From NCBI GenBank assembly GCA_041910015.1, contig JAYRRR010000116.1, positions 1 to 18,558 of the forward strand: a stretch of 18,558 nucleotides of DNA, given 5' to 3'. The position numbers were made by a program, and so were the translations under genes. This DNA comes from RPQJ01 sp041910015 (GTDB taxonomy: Bacteria; Pseudomonadota; Gammaproteobacteria; Steroidobacterales; Steroidobacteraceae). The notes beneath the pieces were generated by a model that did no database searches, was not told the origin of the DNA, and was given only the letters and a program-made list of their open reading frames with translations. This document shows positions 7,624-15,803 of this stretch, piece by piece (position 1 is the stretch's first letter; every line of letters starts with the position of its first letter).

Positions 7624-8484
7624 TTATGGTATCCGTTCAACCTTGACCCAGGCTGAATATCCCGTCAAATCGGCACGGGTTCCCCAGGTGCCGAGGCCAC
7701 CTGTCGCGCCTTCGCGCGTCGCCGAGACGCCGCCCATTTCGATCCACTCGCCGAGCGGCCCGCTGACGGTCGTCTGCAGCGACTGCTTCGCCACCGTGGG
7801 CTGGCGCGCCCCTCCCGTGAACTGCTGTTGCGTCGGCGCGATTTCGAGTGTCACGCGGTTGCCGCTCACGCGCGGGGTGGCATAGAACCCCGTCTGTGCG
7901 TCGCGGTAGCCGGTCGTCTGGCTGACGACGGGGCCATGCCAGGGTCCGTCACCGACCATGGTCGTCGTCGTCACCGGCCGCGATTCGCCGGTTGCGACGT
8001 AGACCTCGCGCCCTTCGAGCGCGCGCACGGTCGAGACGCTGTGGATGTCGTCGCGCGTGCTCGTGCTGCGCACGGTGACCTCGGCGCCGGCCGCGTCCGC
8101 TGGCCGACGATTGACGCCGACCTGCACGTCGCCGGACCCGAGCGTGCCCGAGGCGTGCACGCCGCCCGACTGCCGGCTCGAGCCCGTAGCCTGGCCGACG
8201 GTGATCAGCAGTTGCAGCGGCGCGCGATCGAGCGTCGCCAGCGCGCGACGGACCTCCGCCACGGTCGCCGCATCGCCCCGCAAGAGCAGCACGTCGCCGG
8301 TGCCGGTGAGGGCGGCGCCGGGCGGCAGCAGAGGCTGGAGCAGCGGGACCAGCTCTTCCGCAGGCCGGTGGTGCAGCGGGATCGCCTCGAGTGACTCCGC
8401 GCGCGCGGTCGCGCCGGCGAGGCTGGCGACCGCCGCGAGCAGCGGCAGCCAGCCCGGCAGGACCTGGCGGCGAAGCGGATTCAT
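7624..8484 (-). CDS. Secretin-like periplasmic protein with NolW/N-domain
   Basis: 286 residues. A signal peptide is predicted to be cut after ARA (about residue 29). Residues 31-95 look like a secretin short N-domain (NolW type): LEAIPLHHRPAEELVPLLQP and then VLLLRGDAATVAEVRRALATLD. The remainder, about 180 residues, has secretin-like pieces: VRALEGREVYVATGE, ATPRVSGNRVTLEIAP and LGEWIEMGGVS. This is shorter than the usual secretin barrel region of about 250 residues, with a Gly/Ser/Thr-rich insert, and no other type II/III secretion or pilus gene is present. The start ATG at 8484 overlaps the TGA of the 54-residue gene (ATGA) and has a G-run seven bases upstream. It could be a stand-alone mini-secretin or a periplasmic adaptor; pore formation is not established. 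Confidence 0.72.
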   Translation of the reverse strand: MNPLRRQVLPGWLPLLAAVASLAGATARAESLEAIPLHHRPAEELVPLLQPLLPPGAALTGTGDVLLLRGDAATVAEVRRALATLDRAPLQLLITVGQATGSSRQSGGVHASGTLGSGDVQVGVNRRPADAAGAEVTVRSTSTRDDIHSVSTVRALEGREVYVATGESRPVTTTTMVGDGPWHGPVVSQTTGYRDAQTGFYATPRVSGNRVTLEIAPTQQQFTGGARQPTVAKQSLQTTVSGPLGEWIEMGGVSATREGATGGLGTWGTRADLTGYSAWVKVERIP

Positions 8485-8645
8485 GACAGCACCCCCGAAA
8501 TCGTGGCGACGAGCGCGTCGATGCCTTGCGGTTCCCGATCGTGCCGGCACACGCAGCGCTGCTCGAGCCCGGGCCCATGGTAACGGAATGGCCCCTGTTC
8601 CGGCGCGGCCACGGCGGTGCGTCCGGTCGTCGTCGTCGAACTCAC
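8481..8645 (-). CDS. Small 54-residue protein coupled to both neighbours
   Basis: Starts at GTG 8645-8643, which overlaps the stop of the thioredoxin-like gene (GTGA), and stops at TGA 8483-8481, which overlaps the ATG of the secretin-like gene (ATGA). The protein begins with a Ser/Thr stretch, then a basic-aromatic middle GPFRYHGPGLEQRCVCRHDR (18-37) and a hydrophobic-leaning C-terminus GIDALVATISGVLS (41-54). It has two cysteines in CVC. My hand count of codon positions gives about 70%, 59% and 80% G+C at positions 1, 2 and 3, as expected for coding DNA here. No signal peptide is seen, so it is probably cytosolic. I do not recognise the family. The double overlap and codon bias are the main evidence that it is real. 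Confidence 0.65.
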   Translation of the reverse strand: MSSTTTTGRTAVAAPEQGPFRYHGPGLEQRCVCRHDREPQGIDALVATISGVLS

Positions 8646-10306
8646 GCGGACTGGGGCCCTGTCCTGGTCGAGGGCGCGAGGAACTTCTCGCAATTCTGGC
8701 GGCCCGGATCGTTTGCCGGCAGCTTGCGGCAGATCTCGGCCGTGCGTGCGCGCAGCGTCTCGACGACGCGGGCTGCCTCGCCCTGCCGGCCCCACTCGAG
8801 CAGCTTCGAGTCGAGTTGCTCGAGGCGCAGCCGCGTGCGCTGGTAGAACGCGTCCGGTGCACCGTCGAGTTCGCCGAGCACCGCAAGCCCCGCGCGCTCG
8901 ATGCTGGCGGTGTCCTCCGGCGTCATCTCGAGCAGGCCGACCAGGTAGCTGTAACCCCACTGGAACCGCGTCGCCGGGCCCTGCGCAGCGGCGTAGGCGC
9001 GTGCCAGCCACTGCACGGCTTCCTGCTTGCGACCGGCCTTTTCGGCAAGGTTCGCGAGGTCGAGCATGAAATAATACGGTGACTTCGACTTCGCGAGCTC
9101 GGCCGTCAGCAGCGCACTGGCGGCGTCGTCCAGCCCGGCCTCCCAGTACAGGTTCGCGGCGGCGTTGATCGCCGCCTGGCGGGCGTAGCTGTCGCTCGTC
9201 GTCGCATCGGCATTCGCGACGGCCTGGCGCGCCTGCGCGAGCAGCGGGACCGGCACCGGGGCGCCCGCAGGCGCGTCGAGCCGCGCGAGGATCACGCGGG
9301 CGCGCACCAGGGAAAGCTGCTCGGGCGTGGACAACTCGATCACGCTGCGGGGCACGGCCAGCCGGTCCAGCGCGGTGCCCCATGTACGCGTGAGCTCGTG
9401 GCGTGCGGACGAACCGTCGTCCGAGAGCAACGGCACGACGTCCTCTGCTCCGTAGAGCAGGTTGTCGACGTTCGTCGTGTGCACGGCAGGATTGGGCAGC
9501 AGCGCAAGCAGCGCGCGGCGCGCCTCGGCGCGCGCGAGGCCGTCGAGTGCCGGCGCTTCCTTCGGTGCGGCAGCGGCGGCGTTCAGGTACTCGAAAAACA
9601 ACCGCGCGCATTCGCCGGGCAGCGTCGGAGGGCAACGCCGCGCCAGCGTGCGGAACGTAGCCACACGCCGTTCCTGCGGCAGCACGCGACCGTCGACGTC
9701 GCTGCTCCAGGCGTTGTAGGCGAGCAGACGCCAGTCGTTCGCGGCCAGTTCGTCGCCGCTCGTCGCCCGTGCGATCAACTCGCCGACGGGTCGCGCATCG
9801 GCCAGCGCCATGTCGAGGATAGTCGCGTAGCGGGCCACGTCGACGCTGCCGGGCAGGCGCGTGATCTCGGTGCCGTCCGGCCGGAACAGGATCATCGTCG
9901 GGTAGCCAACGACGCCAAAGCGCTCGCCCTGCTTCTGCGCGCTCGGGGTGTCGCCGTCGAGGTACACCGGGATGAACAGCCGCGACCGGTCCTGGAATTC
10001 CCGGCGATTGAAGATCGTCGACTTGACCTGCGCGCACGGCGGGCACCACTCGGCGCCCCAGTACAGGAAAACGGGCTTGTCGGCGGCCTCTGCCGCCGCA
10101 AAGGCGGCATCGACGCTGCCGGCGAACCAGCCGATGCCCGCCGGCAGGTGGCGACCAGTGTCGTCCGCCGTGCCGGTCTCGGCCGATGCCTCGGCCTGTG
10201 CCTGCGGTTGCGGCGGGGGAGGCGGCTCGTCGCGGGGCGGGCGGTCGCAGCCTGCGACCAGCAGGGCCAGAGCGACGGGCAGGAAGGCGGAGCGGCTGGA
10301 CTTCAT
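8642..10306 (-). CDS. Thioredoxin-fold lipoprotein with helical C-terminal region
   Basis: 554 residues. The signal peptide ends in lipobox LVAGC at Cys20, followed by a Pro/Gln/Ala-rich linker (21-50), so the protein is anchored at a membrane facing the periplasm. The thioredoxin domain spans about 58-170. The redox motif is WCPPC (Cys88 and Cys91) in FLYWGAEWCPPCAQVK, and the cis-proline loop is VVGYPTMILF. The last 380 residues are Ala/Leu-rich and helical with TPR-like character, for example ARQAAINAAANLYWEAGLDD and YFMLDLANLAEKAGRKQEAV. A TlpA/DsbD-like thiol reductase or a chaperone role is plausible; the partner is unknown. The start ATG at 10306 has no good SD. Its end is coupled to the 54-residue gene, and it lies 97 bases downstream of hutG on the same strand, so hut read-through is possible. 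Confidence 0.82.
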   Translation of the reverse strand: MKSSRSAFLPVALALLVAGCDRPPRDEPPPPPQPQAQAEASAETGTADDTGRHLPAGIGWFAGSVDAAFAAAEAADKPVFLYWGAEWCPPCAQVKSTIFNRREFQDRSRLFIPVYLDGDTPSAQKQGERFGVVGYPTMILFRPDGTEITRLPGSVDVARYATILDMALADARPVGELIARATSGDELAANDWRLLAYNAWSSDVDGRVLPQERRVATFRTLARRCPPTLPGECARLFFEYLNAAAAAPKEAPALDGLARAEARRALLALLPNPAVHTTNVDNLLYGAEDVVPLLSDDGSSARHELTRTWGTALDRLAVPRSVIELSTPEQLSLVRARVILARLDAPAGAPVPVPLLAQARQAVANADATTSDSYARQAAINAAANLYWEAGLDDAASALLTAELAKSKSPYYFMLDLANLAEKAGRKQEAVQWLARAYAAAQGPATRFQWGYSYLVGLLEMTPEDTASIERAGLAVLGELDGAPDAFYQRTRLRLEQLDSKLLEWGRQGEAARVVETLRARTAEICRKLPANDPGRQNCEKFLAPSTRTGPQSA

Positions 10307-10403
10307 GATGTCGACGAGACCGGAAGCGCATGCAATCGGACGCTGGGCGCGGAGGATACCCCCGGGCCGGTGGCCGCCGCAAAAGCCGCAGTCGGCGCGA
10401 GCG

Positions 10404-11402
10404 TCACCGGCCAATCGCGGCGAGTTCGTAGACGATGCGCGCGGCTGCACGCGCGGTGCGGCCGTCGTGCGTGTCGTGTGCCGGACTCAGTTCGGCCACA
10501 TCCGCCAGCACGAGCTTGTCGCGACCGGATCCCCGGCGGCAATGCGCGACCAGTGTCCGCAACAGGCCCGCCGCGCGGTGCAGCGGCACGCCGAGGCCGG
10601 AGGGCGCGCTCACGCCCGGTGCCTCCGCTGGCGGCAGCACGTCGAGGCAGAACGTGCAGTAGACCGCTTCGCAAGCGTCGACGAAATCGAGCAGGGCCTG
10701 CTCCGTCTGCGGCCGTTCCACATCCACGTCGCTCACGTACCGCACGCCGAGCGTCGCGGCACGCTCGAACAGCGCCGGCGTGTTGGCCGTCTCGGCGATG
10801 CCGACACAGAAGTAGTCGAACGGCAGGCCTGCCGCGGCGCGCGTCTCGGCGATCTGCAGAAACGGCGTGCCGGAGCTGCCTCGTCCGGGCTGCTCCGCGC
10901 GACGCAGGTCGAAGTGCGCGTCGAAATTGACGATACCGAGCCGGTGGAATCGGGGGTCGTCGCCGAGCGCGCCGGCGAGCCCCAGATACGCGGCCCAGGC
11001 GATCTCGTGGCCACCGCCGAGACCGACGACGCGATGGCCGTCGCGCAGGGCCGCGTTGACGCGTGTCGCGTATCCGGCCTGAGCCGCCTCCAGTCCGTCG
11101 CCGTCGACTTCGACGTCGCCGGCGTCGTAGAGAGCCGTCTGCTCGCCGCCATGCCAGGCGAGGTTGGCAAGGTATTGCCGCAGGCGCCGTGGCCCCTCGG
11201 CCGCGCCCGGTCGCCCGTGGTTGCGACGAACACCGGCGTCGCAGGCGAGCCCGATCAGCGTCACGCCGCGTGGGCTGCCCGCGGCGAACGGCCTGACGAC
11301 CTGGTGCCAGCGACGGCCCGCGGCGCCGTCGATTGCGTCGACACGGCCCACCCAGTGACTGCGTGGATTCTGCCCGGGCATGCGCTGTCTCGCCTCGTTC
11401 AT
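10404..11402 (-). CDS. hutG: Formimidoylglutamase (HutG), arginase/agmatinase family
   Basis: 332 residues. Hydrolyses N-formimidoyl-L-glutamate to glutamate and formamide, the last step of the short histidine degradation route, in the cytoplasm with a dinuclear manganese site. Ureohydrolase motifs visible are GLGGGHEIAWA, NFDAHFDLR (Asp161, His163, Asp165) and CTFCLDVLPPAEAPGVSAPS. In the last motif the first Asp of the canonical D-x-D metal pair is Cys252, while Asp254 is kept. The sequence LDVLPPAEAPGVSAP is characteristic of HutG rather than agmatinase. The start ATG at 11402 overlaps the hutI stop (ATGA), so the two are translationally coupled. Identity is strong from the motifs plus the hutU-hutI context. 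Confidence 0.92.
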   Translation of the reverse strand: MNEARQRMPGQNPRSHWVGRVDAIDGAAGRRWHQVVRPFAAGSPRGVTLIGLACDAGVRRNHGRPGAAEGPRRLRQYLANLAWHGGEQTALYDAGDVEVDGDGLEAAQAGYATRVNAALRDGHRVVGLGGGHEIAWAAYLGLAGALGDDPRFHRLGIVNFDAHFDLRRAEQPGRGSSGTPFLQIAETRAAAGLPFDYFCVGIAETANTPALFERAATLGVRYVSDVDVERPQTEQALLDFVDACEAVYCTFCLDVLPPAEAPGVSAPSGLGVPLHRAAGLLRTLVAHCRRGSGRDKLVLADVAELSPAHDTHDGRTARAAARIVYELAAIGR

Positions 11403-12697
11403 GTGTCGCGCTCCCGCACGATCCCGCCCGCGCGCACCACCATGCTGCATGGATTGAAGCCGATCCAGTAGCCCAGCTCGTCGAGCGTGTCGATTGACCA
11501 CACGGCGAAGTCGGCGTCGTACCCGGCCGCCAGCGTGCCGCAGCGGTCGGCCCGGCCGAGCGCGCGCGCGGCGTGACAGGTGACGCCGCGCAATACTTCG
11601 TCGCCCGTCATGCCGAACAGCCGCCGCGCCATGTTCATCGCGACGAGCAGCGAAGCTCCGGGCGCGGTACCCGGGTTTGCGTCACTCGCCACGGCCATGG
11701 GCACGCCGTGCGCGCGGAACTGCCCGATCGGAGGCAGCTTCGGGTCGCCCAGTACGTAATATGCCACGGGCAACAGCACGGCCACGGTGCCGGCCCGGGC
11801 CAGCGCCACCGCGTCGTTCTCCGTGGCGTATTCGAGGTGATCGCACGCGAGCGCCCGTTGCCGTGCCGCCAGCTGCGCACCGCCGATGTTCGAGATCTGT
11901 TCCGAATGCAGCCGCACCGGCCAGCCGAACTGACCGGCGGCGGCGAACAGCCGTTCACACTGTGCCGCGCTGAACGCGATGCTCTCGCAATAGGCGTCGA
12001 CCATGTCGACGAGTCTCCGCCGCCTCACCGCCGCATGGAGAGCGCAGCTGTCCGGATCGCTCGCCCGCCCCGGTGAGAGCACATCGGCGTGCGGGCAAAC
12101 CTCTTCCGCGAACCGCGGCAGCCAGTCGTCGCAGACCGTATCGAGATACGCGTCCGGGCGGCCTGCGAACTCCGGTGGCACCGCGTGTGCTGCGAGCAGC
12201 GAGGTGACGACATTCACCGGATGTCTGGCTTCCAGTTCACGCGCGGCGAGCAGCATGCGGCGTTCGGCTTCGTACACGAGCCCGTAGCCCGACTTGATCT
12301 CGACCGTGGTCACGCCTTCCTGCAGCAGCGAGCACAGGCGCGGCGCCGATTGCGTCACCAGCACCTCGACCGACGCCGCGCGCGTCGCGCGCACCGTCGC
12401 GAGAATGCCGCCGCCTTCGCGCGCGATCTCCGCGTAGCTCGTGCCGGCCGTGCGTCGCGCGAATTCTGCCGCGCGCTGCCCGGCGTAGACCAGGTGCGTG
12501 TGGCAATCGATCAGCCCGGGCGTGATCCAGCGCTGCGCCAGGTCCACCGTGCGATCGGGTCGCAGCCCCGCCGGAACGTCGGTTTCGGAACCGACCCACT
12601 CGATGCGCCCTTCGCGCGTGAGCAGCGCGCCGCGCTCGAACACGCGGCCCGCGGTGTCACAGGTGGCGATCGAGGCGTTACGCCAGAGCGTGAGCAT
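11399..12697 (-). CDS. hutI: Imidazolonepropionase (HutI)
   Basis: 432 residues, somewhat longer than the usual roughly 405. Opens the ring of 4-imidazolone-5-propionate to N-formimidoyl-glutamate and belongs to the amidohydrolase superfamily with one metal. Visible motifs are the metal pair His66/His68 in GLIDCHTHLVYAG, the substrate loop VEIKSGYGL (132-140), metal His171 in LLAAHAVPPEF, RLHSEQISNIGG and the catalytic-Asp region ASDANPGTAPG. Between LPRFAEE and LVDMVDAYCE, residues about 200-228 look like extra sequence relative to the family, rich in Arg, Pro and Cys. The start has GAGGG upstream. It lies 27 bases after hutU and overlaps hutG by 4 bases, so the three form one operon. Confidence 0.95.
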   Translation of the reverse strand: MLTLWRNASIATCDTAGRVFERGALLTREGRIEWVGSETDVPAGLRPDRTVDLAQRWITPGLIDCHTHLVYAGQRAAEFARRTAGTSYAEIAREGGGILATVRATRAASVEVLVTQSAPRLCSLLQEGVTTVEIKSGYGLVYEAERRMLLAARELEARHPVNVVTSLLAAHAVPPEFAGRPDAYLDTVCDDWLPRFAEEVCPHADVLSPGRASDPDSCALHAAVRRRRLVDMVDAYCESIAFSAAQCERLFAAAGQFGWPVRLHSEQISNIGGAQLAARQRALACDHLEYATENDAVALARAGTVAVLLPVAYYVLGDPKLPPIGQFRAHGVPMAVASDANPGTAPGASLLVAMNMARRLFGMTGDEVLRGVTCHAARALGRADRCGTLAAGYDADFAVWSIDTLDELGYWIGFNPCSMVVRAGGIVRERDT

Positions 12698-12724
12698 CGG
12701 TGGTCGGCCCTCGGCCCCGAACGC

Positions 12725-14401
<1,677 letters not shown>

Positions 14402-14407
14402 CGGCGC

Positions 14408-14413
14408 GTTATA
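14408..14413 (-). promoter_or_regulatory. Putative -10 box of hutUIG (leaderless start)
   Basis: On the minus strand TATAAC ends exactly 6 bases before the hutU ATG. No Shine-Dalgarno lies between them, so transcription would start at or next to the A of ATG. No convincing -35 is visible. The same AT patch read forward (TATATCAT) could serve the divergent small gene at 14454. Confidence 0.5.
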
Positions 14414-14453
14414 TCATCCCGCCGCCGGTGTCGGCCGTTGCCCGGAGTTCCCG

Positions 14454-14678
14454 ATGATCCGCTGGGTCCTGATCCTGTCGCTGCTGCAGCTCGTCGCGTT
14501 CTGGAAGATCCTCGGCCGCATGGGCTACCCGCCGTGGCTCGCGATCATGGCCTCCGTGCCGCTCGTCAACCTGGTGCTGCTCTACTACGTCGCGCTGAAC
14601 CCGTGGCCGCGCGAAGGGCGCTGGAACGACGGCACGCGTCCTGGCCCGGGTGGCGGGCAGGCCGACGCCAAATTCTGA
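14454..14678 (+). CDS. Small membrane protein, two predicted helices
   Basis: 74 residues. Two hydrophobic segments: VLILSLLQLVAFWKILG (about 4-20) and PWLAIMASVPLVNLVLLYYV (27-46), joined by a short basic loop RMGYP. A hydrophilic Gly/Pro-rich tail ends in QADAKF. The layout (helix, K-x2-G-x-x-x-W turn, helix with PLVN) resembles small DUF5684/DUF805-like membrane proteins, but I cannot assign the family with confidence. The start at 14454 is set by GGAG at 14444-14447 with 6-base spacing. It is transcribed away from hutU from a 52-base gap, so it may respond to the same signals; that is inference. Confidence 0.7.
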   Translation: MIRWVLILSLLQLVAFWKILGRMGYPPWLAIMASVPLVNLVLLYYVALNPWPREGRWNDGTRPGPGGGQADAKF

Positions 14679-14717
14679 TAACGTTGCGTCCCCGCGAAAT
14701 CGCCCCCCTGCAGCGCC

Positions 14718-14722
14718 GAGGA
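14718..14722 (+). promoter_or_regulatory. Shine-Dalgarno deciding the start of the 130-residue protein
   Basis: GAGGA lies 6 bases before the ATG at 14729 but abuts the in-frame ATG at 14723. The spacing favours 14729 as the true start. Confidence 0.6.
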
Positions 14723-14728
14723 ATGACC

Positions 14729-15121
14729 ATGGCCGGCAACGCCCCCGATCCGAAAATGGATGCGAACGACCTGTATCGCGAAGACACGTATTCCGACCGC
14801 AAGGTGGGCACCATCCGGGTCATGACGCCGGTGAGATCCGACGGCTCGCCCGACCCGACGCGCCCTTCGCTCTATGTCGGGCAGGCCCAGATCATGACCC
14901 CGGCCGGCGTGCTGCCGCTGTCATTCGAGATCGACGCGACGAACCTCGCCGAAGCCTGCGCCGGGTTCCCGGACGGGGCCAAGGTCGCGTTCGAGGAAAC
15001 CATGAAGGAGCTGCAGGAAATGCGGCGCCAGCAGGCGTCCTCGATCGTGATCCCGGACGCCGGCGCGGCGGCGGCCCTCGGTCAGGGCGGACCGCCGCGC
15101 GGCAAGATCCAGTTTCCCTGA
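14729..15121 (+). CDS. Conserved-looking soluble protein of unknown function
   Basis: 130 residues with no signal peptide or membrane segment, so probably cytoplasmic. The N-terminus is acidic (PDPKMDANDLYREDTYSD). A central block follows with KVGTIRVMTPV and LYVGQAQIMTPAGVLPLSFE (about 49-68), reading as a small beta sheet. Next comes a helical stretch with FEETMKELQEMRRQQASS and then a flexible Ala/Gly tail. I do not know a named domain for it, although the central block has the look of a conserved proteobacterial family. It lies 50 bases after the small membrane-protein gene on the same strand. A possible -10 (GATAAC, about 14677-14682) sits in the gap with its own SD, so it may be transcribed separately. 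Confidence 0.72.
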   Translation: MAGNAPDPKMDANDLYREDTYSDRKVGTIRVMTPVRSDGSPDPTRPSLYVGQAQIMTPAGVLPLSFEIDATNLAEACAGFPDGAKVAFEETMKELQEMRRQQASSIVIPDAGAAAALGQGGPPRGKIQFP

Positions 15122-15213
15122 ACCGGTCCCGGGGGCGGCGCCAGGCGGTTGACCATCCGGAAATCTGTGGCGACGCGCCCGAAAATCCACGGGGAATCCC
15201 GGTGCGGCAGCGC

Positions 15214-15219
15214 TAGCGT
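15214..15219 (+). promoter_or_regulatory. Possible -10 box (GCTAGCGT) before the Cys-rich protein gene
   Basis: TAGCGT, preceded by GC, lies 33 bases before the ATG at 15253, which has its own GGGAG at 15239-15243. The GCTAGNNT form matches the proposed -10 boxes before the kinase (15792) and the DUF2946-like gene (17808). The 131-base gap (15122-15252) also holds two similar segments, CCGGAAATCTGTGG and CCGAAAATCCACGG, of unknown meaning. Confidence 0.35.
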
Positions 15220-15252
15220 GACGGCATCCGCCGTTCGCGGGAGCCAGCCGCC

Positions 15253-15732
15253 ATGCCCGTCCCACTGCGTCCTGTTCGTCTCGTGCCGCGGACGGCCGTT
15301 GGCCGTCTGTCGTTGCCCGTCCGGCTGACGCTGCTGGCCGTCGGCGGCGCCCTGGCCGCGGCTGTCGTGTGCCGGCCCGCGCACGGCCAGGTCGATGCGC
15401 GGCCCGACCGGGGTTGCGCCGGCGAAGTCTCGCGCATCGAGGCGCCGCGCACGTTCCTCGGCTACCTGTGTCGCGATGCCGACTGTGGCGCGCACAAGGC
15501 CGGCTTCGCCTGGGCCGACCGCAACGGCGTCACCGATCCGGTCGACTGCGCAGGCGCTTCGGAGCCGGCCTTCGCCGAAGGTTGCCGGGCGTTCGTCGAG
15601 GATGCCGTGACGGCGGAGAGTTCCGGTTTCCAGTGGGCCCGCGACAACGGTATCGGCGACCGCTGCCGCTGCGGCGGCGCCGGGCCGAGGTTCGAGGCCG
15701 GCTGCGAGGCGTACGTCATGATCGCGCGGTGA
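15253..15732 (+). CDS. Secreted cysteine-rich protein with internal duplication
   Basis: 159 residues. A basic N-terminus, a hydrophobic stretch VRLTLLAVGGALAAAVVC (about 23-40) and a small-residue cleavage region (PAHGQ) predict export. The mature part has eight or more cysteines and two similar units of about 32 residues, with a 41-residue offset. Unit 1 starts GFAWADRNGV (84-93) and ends FAEGCRAFVE. Unit 2 starts GFQWARDNGI (125-134) and ends FEAGCEAYV. The paired cysteines suggest disulfides in the periplasm or outside the cell. I recognise no named domain. The start is supported by GGGAG nine bases upstream. A stem-loop follows 17 bases after the stop, so the gene is probably monocistronic. 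Confidence 0.72.
   Translation: MPVPLRPVRLVPRTAVGRLSLPVRLTLLAVGGALAAAVVCRPAHGQVDARPDRGCAGEVSRIEAPRTFLGYLCRDADCGAHKAGFAWADRNGVTDPVDCAGASEPAFAEGCRAFVEDAVTAESSGFQWARDNGIGDRCRCGGAGPRFEAGCEAYVMIAR
15502..15717 (+). repeat. Two imperfect in-frame repeat units in the Cys-rich protein gene
   Basis: Unit 1 is 15502-15600 and unit 2 is 15625-15717, offset by 123 bases (41 codons). They share the pattern G-F-x-W-A-x-x-N-G-[VI]-x-D, then a Cys, then F-x-x-G-C-x-A-[FY]-V. The similarity is mainly at protein level, which implies an old duplication. Confidence 0.7.
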
Positions 15733-15749
15733 ACGGAGCCGGGACGTGC

Positions 15750-15769
15750 AACGGCTGCGACGAGCCGTT
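15750..15769 (+). terminator. Stem-loop, possible intrinsic terminator after the Cys-rich protein gene
   Basis: AACGGCT (15750-15756) pairs perfectly with AGCCGTT (15763-15769) around the 6-base loop GCGACG. A short T-run (15768-15770) closes the right arm. It begins 17 bases after the stop at 15732 and precedes the kinase promoter. The T-tract is short, so termination may be partial. Confidence 0.5.
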
Positions 15770-15791
15770 TCCGTCGCGGCGACATGGCGGC

Positions 15792-15797
15792 TAGAGT
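15792..15797 (+). promoter_or_regulatory. Putative -10 box of the kinase-regulator operon (leaderless start)
   Basis: GC followed by TAGAGT ends exactly 6 bases before the GTG at 15804, with no Shine-Dalgarno between them. The arrangement is the same as before the DUF2946-like gene (TAGACT, 17808). A clear -35 is not visible. Confidence 0.5.
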
Positions 15798-15803
15798 CGC
15801 GCG

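Noticed and set aside
8646..10382. A long minus-strand frame overlapping the thioredoxin lipoprotein
   Set aside because: It is the +1 shadow of the lipoprotein gene, Arg/Pro-rich with no motifs. Only its last 55 codons (8481-8645), outside the lipoprotein gene, look coding.
15161..15205. Similar segments CCGGAAATCTGTGG and CCGAAAATCCACGG as an operator or LytTR site
   Set aside because: Only two imperfect copies in GC-rich sequence, with no known motif match; noted under the promoter but not called.
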